The notes under the pieces: model-generated | Database searches by the model: none | Told to the model about the DNA's origin: nothing | Seen by the model: only the letters and a program-made list of their open reading frames with translations | Source: Rhodospirillales bacterium | GTDB lineage: Bacteria > Pseudomonadota > Alphaproteobacteria > ATCC43930 > CGMCC-115725 | Direction of reading: 5' to 3' | Assembly (NCBI GenBank): GCA_947473305.1 | Contig: CANJCB010000001.1 | Span: forward strand, 186,001 to 250,000 | Length of the DNA stretch: 64,000 nt | In this document: piece by piece, positions 1 through 8,231 of the stretch | Numbering within the stretch: the stretch's first letter is position 1 | Layout: each line of letters begins with the position of its first letter | Program-made: the position numbers and the translations under genes

Positions 1-1
1 G

Positions 2-313
2 GCGAAGCTTCTCGTGACCGATGTCGAGATTCTTCGGCTGCATTACGCCGAGACCCTGCGCCTGTGGCGCCAGCGCTTCTTCGCCAATCGCGACAAGATC
101 AAGGCGGTCTACGACGAACGCTTCTGCCGGATGTGGGAGTTCTATCTCGCAGGCTGCGAGGTGGCCTTCCGGCGCCAGGCCCATATGGTCTTCCAGATCC
201 AACTCGCGAAGAAGGTCGACGCGGTCCCGCTGACCCGCGACTATATGATCGATTGGGAGCGCGCCCACGCGCAGGAGGCGAAGACTTCCGTGGCGAACGA
301 CCGGGCCGCCTGA
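2..313 (+). CDS. Cyclopropane-fatty-acyl-phospholipid synthase, C-terminal fragment
   Basis: The gene enters from the left edge and only about 103 C-terminal residues are visible. The segment around FCRMWEFYLAGCE followed by HMVFQIQL is the characteristic C-terminal helix region of the CFA synthase (SAM-dependent mycolic acid/cyclopropane) family. Family members add a methylene bridge across cis double bonds of membrane phospholipid acyl chains, using S-adenosylmethionine, at the inner face of the membrane. The catalytic SAM-binding core lies outside the window, so activity cannot be judged. Ends with TGA, 77 bases before dnaB. The assignment rests on the C-terminal motif only; a CFA-like methyltransferase of altered substrate is the alternative. 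Confidence 0.8.
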   Translation, partial: AKLLVTDVEILRLHYAETLRLWRQRFFANRDKIKAVYDERFCRMWEFYLAGCEVAFRRQAHMVFQIQLAKKVDAVPLTRDYMIDWERAHAQEAKTSVANDRAA

Positions 314-324
314 AGCCACCCCCG

Positions 325-367
325 TTTTCCACAGGCTGTGGACTTTTTTAGCCCTGCCTGTGGATAG
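325..367. promoter_or_regulatory. DnaA-box-like cluster in front of dnaB
   Basis: Three sequences resembling the DnaA box TTATCCACA lie within 43 bases. TTTTCCACA at 325-333 has one mismatch, TGTGGACTT at 337-345 is a weak inverted copy, and TGTGGATAG at 359-367 is an inverted copy with one mismatch. The first two form the palindrome CCACAGGCTGTGG and are followed by a run of six T, so a weak terminator for the upstream gene is an alternative or additional reading. The sites end 23 bases before the dnaB start. DnaA binding is inferred from motif match alone. Confidence 0.4.
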
Positions 368-390
368 CTTCCGGCAGTAAGATCGCCGTC

Positions 391-1917
391 ATGGATCCCA
401 TCTCCGCTCCCAATGTGACGCCGCTGCGCGACGGCGACGGCATCGGCTACCGCGCGCCGCCCCAGAACGTCGAAGCGGAGCAGGCCCTGCTGGGCGCGAT
501 CCTGGTCAACAACCAGGCCTATCACCGGGTCTCGGAATTCCTGGTCGCGAGCCATTTCAGCGAGGCGGTGCATGGCCGCATCTTCGAGGCCATCGCGAAG
601 CTGATCGAGCGCGGGCAGATCGCCAACCCGGTCACGCTCAAGAACCTCTTCGACCAGGACGGCGCGCTGGCCGAGATCGGGGGGGCGCAATATCTGGCCC
701 GGCTCGCCGCTTCGGTCGTCACGATCATCAATTCCGAGGACTACGGCCGGACGATCCACGATCTCCATCTGCGCCGCCAGCTCATCACCCTGGGCGAGGA
801 CGTGGTCAATGAAGCTTTCTCCCATGACCTCGACCATCACGCCCAGGCCCAGATCGAGACCGCGGAGAAACGGCTTTTCGAGCTTGCGACTTCCGGCCAG
901 TTCGAGGGCGGCTTCGCGGCTTTTTCCAGCGCGCTGACGATCGCGATCAACCTCGCGGAGGCGGCCTTCAAGCGCGAAGGCAAGACGACCGGCGTTTCAA
1001 CCGGCTTCACCGATCTCGACAAGCTTCTGGGCGGCTTCCATCCTTCGGACCTGATCATCCTCGCGGGCCGGCCTTCCATGGGCAAGACCGCGCTCGCCAC
1101 CAATATTGCTTTTCACGCGGCCAAAACCTATCGGTCGGGCAAGGCCGCGGACGGCCGCACCGTGGCCGAAGACGGCGGCATCGTAGGGTTCTTCTCGCTC
1201 GAAATGTCCAGCGAGCAGCTCGCGACCCGCGTGCTTTCGGAAGAATCCGGTGTGGCCTCGGACCGTATCCGGCGAGGCGATGTCTCCCACGAGGATTTCG
1301 ATCGTTTCGTCCAGGCGAGCCAGAAACTGGCCTCGGTGCCCCTCTTCATCGACGACACGCCCGCCCTCAGCATCGCGGCGCTCCGTACCCGCGCCCGGCG
1401 GCTGCAGCGCCAGCAGGGCTTGCACATGATCGTGGTCGATTATCTCCAGCTTCTGCGTGGAGGTGGCGACGGCAGAGGCCCCGAAAACCGCGTCCAGGAA
1501 ATCTCCGAGATCACGCGGGGGCTTAAAGCTCTCGCCAAGGAACTCGCCGTGCCGGTCCTGGCTCTTTCGCAGCTTTCCCGTGCGGTGGAACAGCGCGAGG
1601 ACAAGCGGCCGATGCTCTCGGACCTGCGCGAATCAGGCTCCATCGAGCAGGACGCCGATGTCGTCATGTTCGTCTTCCGCGAGGAATATTACCTCGACCG
1701 CGCCGAGCCGATGCGCCGGCCGGAAGAGAACGACGACAAGTTCAACGAGCGCTACCAACATTGGCACGAGCGCTTGCAGCAGGTCCACGGCACCGGCGAA
1801 GTCATCATCGCCAAGCAGCGCCACGGCCCTATCGGCAAGGTCACGCTCCGCTTCGATGGCGAGCGCACCAAGTTCGAGAATTTCATCGGCGGGGACCAGA
1901 TCCCCGACCACCACTAG
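391..1917 (+). CDS. dnaB: Replicative DNA helicase DnaB
   Basis: Hexameric 5'-3' helicase that unwinds the chromosome at the replication fork and recruits primase. The 508-residue protein has the N-terminal DnaB domain (about residues 22-125, opening PPQNVEAEQALLGAIL), a linker, then the RecA-like ATPase core with Walker A GRPSMGKT at 226-233, Walker B-like VVDYLQLL, and the DLRESGSIEQDADVV motif. Length is usual for alphaproteobacteria, with the short insert after Walker A common there. The ATG at 391 has no strong Shine-Dalgarno sequence, but the N-terminus matches the family. The ribosomal rpsF-rpsR-rplI genes often found before dnaB are absent; a CFA synthase gene is upstream instead. It overlaps the convergent hydrolase gene by four bases. 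Confidence 0.97.
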   Translation: MDPISAPNVTPLRDGDGIGYRAPPQNVEAEQALLGAILVNNQAYHRVSEFLVASHFSEAVHGRIFEAIAKLIERGQIANPVTLKNLFDQDGALAEIGGAQYLARLAASVVTIINSEDYGRTIHDLHLRRQLITLGEDVVNEAFSHDLDHHAQAQIETAEKRLFELATSGQFEGGFAAFSSALTIAINLAEAAFKREGKTTGVSTGFTDLDKLLGGFHPSDLIILAGRPSMGKTALATNIAFHAAKTYRSGKAADGRTVAEDGGIVGFFSLEMSSEQLATRVLSEESGVASDRIRRGDVSHEDFDRFVQASQKLASVPLFIDDTPALSIAALRTRARRLQRQQGLHMIVVDYLQLLRGGGDGRGPENRVQEISEITRGLKALAKELAVPVLALSQLSRAVEQREDKRPMLSDLRESGSIEQDADVVMFVFREEYYLDRAEPMRRPEENDDKFNERYQHWHERLQQVHGTGEVIIAKQRHGPIGKVTLRFDGERTKFENFIGGDQIPDHH

Positions 1918-2828
1918 CGCGAAAGACGCTCCATAAAATCCATGGCGCGCGGGATGGCGGCAGCGCGCGCGGCGGGATCCGTGCCGACCATGGCCTTGCC
2001 GCTTCCAGTCCTGATCCCTGCCATCTCGTGCAGCGCCATCCCCGGTGCATCGAAGTCGTGGTAGGCGCCGGGATAGGTCACGATCTCGACCGGCTCCCCC
2101 AGATCCTTCGCCTTCCGCGCCAGATCGAGGCAGGGAGCCGCCGGCGTCCAGTTGTCCGCCTCACCGATCAGGATCAGCAAAGGCACGTCGCTCCGCCACG
2201 TCGAACGCCGGGCATCGGCCGTCCGGCAGCCGGGATAGAAAGCCACGGCGAACCGCCAGGGTGTCGTTGCCGCCTCGCGGGCCGGCTGGTGGACATCTAC
2301 CGCGCCCAGCACGGTGCTGCCGCCATTGGACCAACCGAGAACACCGACCGCGTCGGCCCGCACGAAGGCCTGAGTCCTGAGCCATCTGAGGGCGGTGAAG
2401 GCATCTCGCGCCCTTTCCCGCTCCGGCAGGATGCCGTTGCTGCCATGCCGGGTGCAAATCTCGCTCACGCCGCGCGGCGTGAAGCTATCGGGGAAAAGCA
2501 CGGCATAACCCGCCGCTGCCAACCGCTCGCCCCATTCGCGATGTCTGGCTGTCAGCGTGCCTCGCTGACCGAAGAGACCACCGCAGCCATGAAGCGCGAC
2601 GACAGCCGGAAAAGGCCCCGCGCCTGGGGGACGCAAAAGATAAGCCGTCAGGGAGATCGGATCGCCCGCGGCGCCGTTTGCGGGGATTTGGACAATTTCG
2701 GGAGCGTTTGAAACAGTTCGGGGAGAAGAATGGGGAGCAGCCTGAACAGCTCCGGCCCATAAGAGGAGCGCAAGCGCCGGCAAAAGCCGGCAGAAGCGGT
2801 CAGTCCTGGGTTTGACCATCGCGGGCAT
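1914..2828 (-). CDS. Exported dienelactone-hydrolase-family alpha/beta hydrolase
   Basis: A 304-residue protein with an N-terminal signal peptide (basic start, hydrophobic stretch about 13-30 ending AVQA), so probably periplasmic. The fold and order match the dienelactone hydrolase family: oxyanion region ALHGCGG near 78-84, nucleophile elbow GWSNGG with Ser167, acid Asp225 in GEADNWTP and His257 in YHDFD. DLH classically uses Cys as nucleophile, whereas Ser as seen here is common in secreted esterase-like relatives. The substrate cannot be told. The ATG at 2828 is preceded by GAGGAA about ten bases upstream; an alternative ATG is at 2819. The gene overlaps the 46-residue upstream gene by 29 bases, suggesting translational coupling. 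Confidence 0.82.
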   Translation of the reverse strand: MPAMVKPRTDRFCRLLPALALLLWAGAVQAAPHSSPRTVSNAPEIVQIPANGAAGDPISLTAYLLRPPGAGPFPAVVALHGCGGLFGQRGTLTARHREWGERLAAAGYAVLFPDSFTPRGVSEICTRHGSNGILPERERARDAFTALRWLRTQAFVRADAVGVLGWSNGGSTVLGAVDVHQPAREAATTPWRFAVAFYPGCRTADARRSTWRSDVPLLILIGEADNWTPAAPCLDLARKAKDLGEPVEIVTYPGAYHDFDAPGMALHEMAGIRTGSGKAMVGTDPAARAAAIPRAMDFMERLSR

Positions 2829-2940
2829 GACGGATCACTTCCTCAAGTTCTTCCGTCGTGACGCCGTCGGCCTCCATCACCGCCCAGAGAAGCGGATCGG
2901 CCAAGATGTCCCGCAGTTCAGGTTCGCCATTACAGGGCAT
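2800..2940 (-). CDS. Small acidic protein of unknown function (46 aa)
   Basis: A 46-residue reading frame starting MPCNGEPELRDILADPL and ending in a charged helix (TEELEEVIRHARDG). A strong Shine-Dalgarno GGAGGT sits seven bases before the ATG at 2940, which is why I accept it as a gene and reject the longer in-frame extension to about 3114. No transmembrane segment or metal motif is seen. It lies between the ABC exporter gene upstream and the hydrolase gene downstream on the same strand, overlapping the latter by 29 bases. I do not recognise a family with certainty; a small regulatory or adaptor peptide is possible. Confidence 0.6.
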   Translation of the reverse strand: MPCNGEPELRDILADPLLWAVMEADGVTTEELEEVIRHARDGQTQD

Positions 2941-3013
2941 CCGCGACCTCCATATCCACTGCAAGATATAGGGCGATAGTATTGGCTTACATCCCCTCGC
3001 GCTGTGCGAGAAG

Positions 3014-4906
3014 TCACTTGGCCTCAGACATCTCAAGGCTGTCGTCGAGAAAGCCGCCCGACTGCCGCTTCCAAAGTTTGGCGTAATGGCCATTAAGGCG
3101 CAGAAGCTCGGCATGGGTGCCCTGTTCCACGATGCGGCCCCGGTCGAGAATCACCAGCCGATCCATTCGCGCGATAGTGGAAAGCCGGTGTGCCACGGCG
3201 ATGACCGTCTTATGCTCCATGAGGGTGCCGAGGCTCGCCTGGATGGCCGCCTCGACCTCGCTGTCCAGGGCCGAGGTCGCCTCGTCGAGCACCAGGATCG
3301 GCGCATCCTTCAGGATGACCCGCGCGATGGCGATGCGCTGCCGTTGCCCCCCGGAGAGCTTCACGCCCCGTTCGCCCACATGGGCGTCATAGCCCTGTCT
3401 CTCGTGGAGATCTTCGAGGGCCAGGATGAAATCATGGGCCTCGGCGCCACGCGCGGCTTCGATGACTTCCGCTTCGCTGGCTCCCGGTTTGCCGTAGAGG
3501 ATGTTGTCCCGGATCGAGCGATGCAAGAGCGAGGTGTCCTGGGTCACCACCGAAATCTGCGACCGCAGCGAATCCTGCGTCACCTGGGCGATGTCCTGGC
3601 CGTCGATCAGGATTCGCCCCCGTTCCAGCGCGAAGAAGCGCAGGAGCAGGTTGACGATCGTCGATTTCCCGGCCCCGGACCGGCCGACCAGCCCGATCTT
3701 CTCCCCCGGACGGATATGGAGGTTGAGGTCGTTGATGATGCCGGTTCGGCCGCCATAGGCGAAATTCACGTCTTCGAAGCGGATGTCGCCGCGATTCACG
3801 GTCAATACCTTGGCATCGGCCCGGTCGAGATGTTCCAGGGGCCGGGCGATGGTGCCGGCGCCTTCCTGGACGACGCCGACGTTTTCAAAGATCGCCGTGA
3901 CCTGGAAGGCGACCCAGCCGGACATGGCCACAAGCTGCCAGGTGAGCGGCAGGACCATGGCGACCGTTCCGACCGGAATCTTCCCCTGCAAGGCCAGGAG
4001 CGTCGCAGGCCCGGCGGTGCCGACGATCAGGGCGGCATTGATGGTCGCCAGGAAGAACACCATCCGCGTCACGAGCCGAAGCTGGCCATGGAATTTATGG
4101 GTATGGGAATCTATCGAGTCGCGCACATAGAGGTCTTCCTCGCGCGACCGGGCGAAAAGCTTCACCGTCAGGATGTTCGTATAGCTGTCGACGATCCGGC
4201 CGGTCATCACCGACCGCGCCTCGGACATGATCCGGGACCTCTCGCGCAACCGCGGCACGAAGCTCCGCAGCAGCAGCACATAGACGCCGAACCAGATCAC
4301 CACTGGTAGCGCGAGCCAGAGATCGGCATGGGCCAGCAGGACCAGCGCCGTGGTGCCATAGACGATGATGTACCAGACCGCATCGCCCATCGCGACGACG
4401 CTTTCCCGAAGCGCCGGGCCAGTCTGCATCACCTTGTTGGCGATCCGCCCGGCGAAATCGTTCTGGAAGAAGGACCAGGATTGCCGAACCACATGCCAAT
4501 GGCTCTGCCACCGCACGAGGTTCGAGAAGCCCGGCGCGATGGCCTGGTTGGCCAGGAGACTACGGCAGAGGATCGCGAACGGCCGGCAGACCAGGATGAC
4601 GAAGCCCATGCCCAAAAGCGTCGGCCATACTTCGTCCAGGGCCTCCGTCCCGCTATGGGTCGTGACCAAGGTGACGATCTTGCCCATGAAGACCGGGATC
4701 GCGGCATCGAGCAATGCCACCGCCAGCCCCGCCCCGATGAGGCCGAGGAACAGGCCTTTCGCCTGACGCACGAAATGCCAGTAGAACTGCCCCAGCCCTT
4801 CGGCCGGCTGCGGCGGCACCTCGCCCGCGGTCGGCCATACCAGCCGCTCGAAGGTGGCGAAAGGCTGCCCCTTCAGGCGTTCGCCGAGGCTTGCGAAAAA
4901 GCTCAT
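3014..4906 (-). CDS. ABC exporter, fused permease-ATPase (MsbA-like half-transporter)
   Basis: 630 residues with a type I exporter membrane domain (about 45-340, six predicted helices) followed by a nucleotide-binding domain (about 370-610). Walker A GRSGAGKST, signature LSGGQRQRIAIAR, Walker B ILVLDEATSALDS and switch histidine AVAHRLST are all intact, so the ATPase should be active. Such homodimers export lipids, peptides or drugs across the inner membrane. Sequence alone does not separate an MsbA-type lipid flippase from a multidrug exporter. The N-terminal extension of about 45 residues before the first helix is typical of alphaproteobacterial members of this subgroup. The gene follows a 65-residue gene by 12 bases and is probably co-transcribed with it. 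Confidence 0.9.
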   Translation of the reverse strand: MSFFASLGERLKGQPFATFERLVWPTAGEVPPQPAEGLGQFYWHFVRQAKGLFLGLIGAGLAVALLDAAIPVFMGKIVTLVTTHSGTEALDEVWPTLLGMGFVILVCRPFAILCRSLLANQAIAPGFSNLVRWQSHWHVVRQSWSFFQNDFAGRIANKVMQTGPALRESVVAMGDAVWYIIVYGTTALVLLAHADLWLALPVVIWFGVYVLLLRSFVPRLRERSRIMSEARSVMTGRIVDSYTNILTVKLFARSREEDLYVRDSIDSHTHKFHGQLRLVTRMVFFLATINAALIVGTAGPATLLALQGKIPVGTVAMVLPLTWQLVAMSGWVAFQVTAIFENVGVVQEGAGTIARPLEHLDRADAKVLTVNRGDIRFEDVNFAYGGRTGIINDLNLHIRPGEKIGLVGRSGAGKSTIVNLLLRFFALERGRILIDGQDIAQVTQDSLRSQISVVTQDTSLLHRSIRDNILYGKPGASEAEVIEAARGAEAHDFILALEDLHERQGYDAHVGERGVKLSGGQRQRIAIARVILKDAPILVLDEATSALDSEVEAAIQASLGTLMEHKTVIAVAHRLSTIARMDRLVILDRGRIVEQGTHAELLRLNGHYAKLWKRQSGGFLDDSLEMSEAK

Positions 4907-4917
4907 GCCCTGTCCGG

Positions 4918-5115
4918 TTAAAGCGGTCGGTGCGAAAAAGCCTCGACGCGGTCGGCGGGAACTTCGGCGACTTCCTTGCCCGCTTCAAGCGCTATCGTTT
5001 CGCCAAGATCGAGGATCCGGCCGGTGATGACATGTCCGCCCCTGGTGAAAAGGCTGAACCAATGGCCGGGATGCTCGCCATGGACGGTCTTGAGCTTCTC
5101 GACGATGGTCATCAC
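4918..5115 (-). CDS. Small beta-rich protein of unknown function (65 aa)
   Basis: 65 residues starting MMTIVEKLKTVHGEHPGHWF. The alternating hydrophobic pattern of FTRGGHVITGRILDLGETIAL followed by EVAEVPADRVEAF resembles a short Sm/LSm- or SH3-like beta barrel, but this is an impression from pattern, not a family match. A GAGGAG ribosome site lies about eight bases before the ATG; a second ATG one codon later is also usable. The gene is 12 bases upstream of the ABC exporter on the same strand, so the two likely share an mRNA. Function unknown. Confidence 0.6.
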   Translation of the reverse strand: MMTIVEKLKTVHGEHPGHWFSLFTRGGHVITGRILDLGETIALEAGKEVAEVPADRVEAFSHRPL

Positions 5116-5209
5116 GGGATCTCCTCGAAGGTTATCGGGATAAGTTCGGACGGCGGGCTTTTGTTGCTATGCTACCGCTTTCGCTAGGCTTCCGACGAGG
5201 GAGACACGC

Positions 5210-6334
5210 ATGGATCGCCGACTATTTCTCGCCACGAGCCTCGCCGGGGTGGCAGGCGCCCGCGCAGCCGCCGCTCAACACGCCGGCCACGCGACGCTGC
5301 CCGACGCGCCCTCCTCTCCCGAACCTTTCGCCCGTCTCCAGGGCGGTGGGACGATGGGCCATCTCATGCCCGACCAGGAGGCGCAGCGCGTCACCGACAG
5401 CCCCGCCCCCGCGGGTCCCGCAGGCCGCTGGGTTCCCCGGGCGGCGCTGCCGCTGCCCCGCAGCGAGATGGCCTGGGCCACCGCCTGGGAAGGCCGGATG
5501 CATATCATCGGCGGCTATGGCGAGGGCCGGGTCGACCGCGCCTATCACCATGTCTACGATCCCAAGGCCGACAAATGGGGCAATGCCGCGCCCTTGCCGC
5601 GCGGCGCCAACCACGTGGCGGTGGTCGCCGATGCGGGCAAGGTCTATGCCCTGGGCGGTTTCATCGAGCAGAACCGCAACCCGGACCCCAATGCCTATGC
5701 CTATGACGTGGCCTCCGACCGCTGGAAGACCATTCGCCCCCTCACCCGCTCGCGGGGCGCCGGCGCGGCGGTGTCGCTCAACGGCCGCATCCATCTGATC
5801 GGCGGCGGCTCCGAACCCACGATGGAGCGGTCGAGCGTCGGCTGGCACGAGGTCTACGATCCTGGAACCGACCGCTGGGAGATGCTGAAGCCCCTGCCCG
5901 GCGCCCGGGATCATGTGGGCAGCGTGGTGCATGACGGCCGCATCCACATCGTCGGCGGCCGCTTCAACACCTTCGAGTACAACACCAACCTTCATCACGT
6001 CTATCTGCCGGATCGCGACACCTGGGAGGAGCGTGCGCCCCTCCCCACCACCCGCTCGGGCCATGGCCTCGTGGTCTACCGCGACCGCTTCTTCGCCATG
6101 GGCGGCGAGGCCGGCGTGATCGGCAAGGGCGGGATCACCCAGGCCAAGGTCTTCGGCCAGATGGAGAGCTACGATCCCAAGACCGACAGCTGGCAGCACC
6201 ATGCGCCGATGCCGACACCCCGGCACGCGGTGGGAGCGACCGTGATCGGGGACTGGATCTATGTGGCGGGCGGCGGCGCGGTGACCGGCGGGGCGATCCA
6301 ATCCGCGGTGCATGAGGCCTTCACGCTGGGATGA
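5210..6334 (+). CDS. Exported Kelch-repeat beta-propeller protein
   Basis: 374 residues. The start MDRRLFLATS followed by a short Ala-rich hydrophobic stretch is a probable Tat-type signal, so export to the periplasm in folded form is likely. The rest is at least five Kelch repeats, each with a Gly-Gly pair and a downstream Tyr-Asp-Pro and Trp (for example IIGGYGEGRV, YDPKADKW, ALGGFIEQN, YDPGTDRW, IVGGRFNTF, YDPKTDSW), predicting a six-bladed propeller. No galactose-oxidase copper ligands were noted, so a binding or structural role is more likely than catalysis. GAGGGAGA ends about seven bases before the ATG. Its stop overlaps the alr start by four bases. Confidence 0.85.
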   Translation: MDRRLFLATSLAGVAGARAAAAQHAGHATLPDAPSSPEPFARLQGGGTMGHLMPDQEAQRVTDSPAPAGPAGRWVPRAALPLPRSEMAWATAWEGRMHIIGGYGEGRVDRAYHHVYDPKADKWGNAAPLPRGANHVAVVADAGKVYALGGFIEQNRNPDPNAYAYDVASDRWKTIRPLTRSRGAGAAVSLNGRIHLIGGGSEPTMERSSVGWHEVYDPGTDRWEMLKPLPGARDHVGSVVHDGRIHIVGGRFNTFEYNTNLHHVYLPDRDTWEERAPLPTTRSGHGLVVYRDRFFAMGGEAGVIGKGGITQAKVFGQMESYDPKTDSWQHHAPMPTPRHAVGATVIGDWIYVAGGGAVTGGAIQSAVHEAFTLG

Positions 6335-7449
6335 CGGATCAGGATCAGAAGCGCGCCGGGGCGATTCTTGAGATCGACCTCGAGGCCGTTGCCGAAAATT
6401 GGCGGCGCCTGAGCGCCAAGCTTGCGGCAGGTGCAAGCTGCGCCGGTGTCGTCAAGGCGGATGGCTATGGCCTCGGCGCGGCCAAGGTGGGGCGAGCGCT
6501 CGCGAAAGCAGGGTGCCGGCTCTTCTTTGTCGCCACATTGGGCGAGGGGATCGCCCTGCGCCGCGCCTTGCCCGAGGTCGAGATTGCCGTCCTGAACGGC
6601 CTTCTGCCAGGTACCGAGTCGGACTTTGCCGCGTATCGGCTGATGCCCGTGCTCAATGACTTGGGTCAGATCGCAAATTGGAAGCGCTTCACCCCTGGCC
6701 TGCCGGCCATGGTCCAGATCGATACCGGCATGGCTCGCCTGGGGCTGCCTACAGCCGAAGTCGCGCGGCTGGAGGCGTCGCCCGAACTGCTTGCCGGCTT
6801 CCCCCTGCGCGCGGTGATGAGCCACCTCGCCTGTTCCGATGAGCGTGACCACGACCTCAACGCAAGACAACTTGCGACTTTCGAGGCGTTGCGGAAAAAG
6901 CTGCCTCCTGCCGCCGCCAGCCTCGCCGCATCCTCCGGTATTTTCCTGGGCTCAGCCTATCATTTCGATTTCGTACGCCCCGGCGCTGCCCTCTATGGCG
7001 TAAACCCGACACCGGACGACCTGAACCCGATGGTTCAAGTCGTTCATTTAAAAGGAAAAATCATTCAAACCCGTGAGATTGACAGGGATTCTACCGTTGG
7101 TTATGGTGCGACCCATCGAATGGATGAACCTGGACGCATAGCCACCGTCGCCGTCGGCTATGCCGATGGTTGGCTCCGCAGCGCGAGCAATCGTGGCGGC
7201 TTCGCTCTTCTCTCCGGACACAAATTGCCGATTATCGGGCGCATCTCGATGGACCTCATGACGCTCGACGCGACCGGCCTCGACCCGGCGCTCTGCCATC
7301 CCGGCGCTTTCGTCGAGTTGATCGGCGAGAACGGTGTCGACGCGGTCGGCGCCACGGCCGGCACCATCGGCTACGAGGTCCTGACCTCGCTCGGGCGGAG
7401 ATATCATCGGGTCTACAAGGGCGAACCCATGTCGGATGAGCCTGCCTGA
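6331..7449 (+). CDS. alr: Alanine racemase
   Basis: Pyridoxal-phosphate enzyme making D-alanine for peptidoglycan. 372 residues. The N-terminal TIM barrel carries the PLP lysine in VVKADGYGLG (Lys42), HLACSDE is present, and the C-terminal beta domain carries the catalytic tyrosine region VGYGATHR and the substrate-side GRISMDLMTLD motif. Length is normal. ATG at 6331 overlaps the TGA of the Kelch gene (ATGA), indicating translational coupling. The dnaB-alr-radA neighbourhood is common in alphaproteobacteria, here interrupted by other genes. The stretch at about 7040-7090 is locally richer in A and T than its surroundings, without an obvious consequence. Confidence 0.95.
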   Translation: MTDQDQKRAGAILEIDLEAVAENWRRLSAKLAAGASCAGVVKADGYGLGAAKVGRALAKAGCRLFFVATLGEGIALRRALPEVEIAVLNGLLPGTESDFAAYRLMPVLNDLGQIANWKRFTPGLPAMVQIDTGMARLGLPTAEVARLEASPELLAGFPLRAVMSHLACSDERDHDLNARQLATFEALRKKLPPAAASLAASSGIFLGSAYHFDFVRPGAALYGVNPTPDDLNPMVQVVHLKGKIIQTREIDRDSTVGYGATHRMDEPGRIATVAVGYADGWLRSASNRGGFALLSGHKLPIIGRISMDLMTLDATGLDPALCHPGAFVELIGENGVDAVGATAGTIGYEVLTSLGRRYHRVYKGEPMSDEPA

Positions 7450-7451
7450 AC

Positions 7452-8231
7452 ATGCTCGATTTTCTCGCCTCAGTCGGCAGTGTCTTCTTCGCCTTCCTCA
7501 CCAGCACGGGCCGGCTCGCGATCTTCGCGGGGACGGCGCTGAGCCACTGTTTCCGGCCGCCCTTCTATCCCCGGCTGATCCTTCGGCAGATCATCGACAT
7601 CGGCTATTACTCCCTGCCGGTGGTCGGATTGACAGCGATCTTCACAGGCATGGTCCTGGCGCTCCAGACCTATACGGGCTTCAGCCGTTTCGCGGCCGAA
7701 AGCGCGGTCTCCACGGTTGTCGTGCTCTCCGTGACCCGGGAACTTGGGCCCGTGATCGCCGGGCTGATGGTGGCCGGCCGCATCGGCGCCGCCATCGCGG
7801 CGGAGCTCGGCACCATGAAGGTGACCGACCAGATCGACGCGCTCTCGACCCTCTCGACCAACCCCTTCAAATATCTCATCGTGCCGCGCCTTATCGCGGG
7901 GCTGGTGACGCTGCCGGTCCTGGTGCTGGTCGCGGATATCATCGGGGTCTTCGGAGGGTTCATCGTCGGGACCTACAAGCTCGGCTTCAATCCGGGCATG
8001 TACCTCAGCCGCACCGTCGACTATCTCCAGGCCAACGACGTGATCTCGGGCCTCGTGAAGGCAGGCGCCTTCGGCTTCGTCGTGGCGCTCATGGGCTGCT
8101 ATCATGGGTATCATTCCAAAGGCGGCGCACAGGGCGTGGGCGCCGCCACAACCCATGCGGTGGTTTCGGCTTCGATCATGATCCTGCTCTGTAACTATCT
8201 CCTCACCGCCCTTCTCTTCGCCAACCGATGA
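7452..8231 (+). CDS. mlaE: MlaE-family lipid ABC transporter permease
   Basis: 259 residues of the MlaE (DUF140, YrbE) permease family, with an amphipathic N-terminus and about five membrane helices. Family hallmarks include the coupling region RELGPVIAGLMVAGRIGAAIAAELGTMKVTDQIDAL and the C-terminal GCYHGYHSKGGAQGVG segment. These permeases form the inner-membrane core of the Mla system, which moves phospholipids between inner and outer membranes. It starts two bases after the alr stop and its stop overlaps the start of the cognate ATPase by four bases. No MlaD (MCE) gene follows, so the substrate-binding ring partner must be encoded elsewhere. Confidence 0.9.
   Translation: MLDFLASVGSVFFAFLTSTGRLAIFAGTALSHCFRPPFYPRLILRQIIDIGYYSLPVVGLTAIFTGMVLALQTYTGFSRFAAESAVSTVVVLSVTRELGPVIAGLMVAGRIGAAIAAELGTMKVTDQIDALSTLSTNPFKYLIVPRLIAGLVTLPVLVLVADIIGVFGGFIVGTYKLGFNPGMYLSRTVDYLQANDVISGLVKAGAFGFVVALMGCYHGYHSKGGAQGVGAATTHAVVSASIMILLCNYLLTALLFANR

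Noticed and set aside
5222-6436. 404-codon frame antisense to the Kelch gene
   Set aside because: Composition is His/Asp/Gly repetitive shadow of the propeller gene, with no ribosome site or family motifs.
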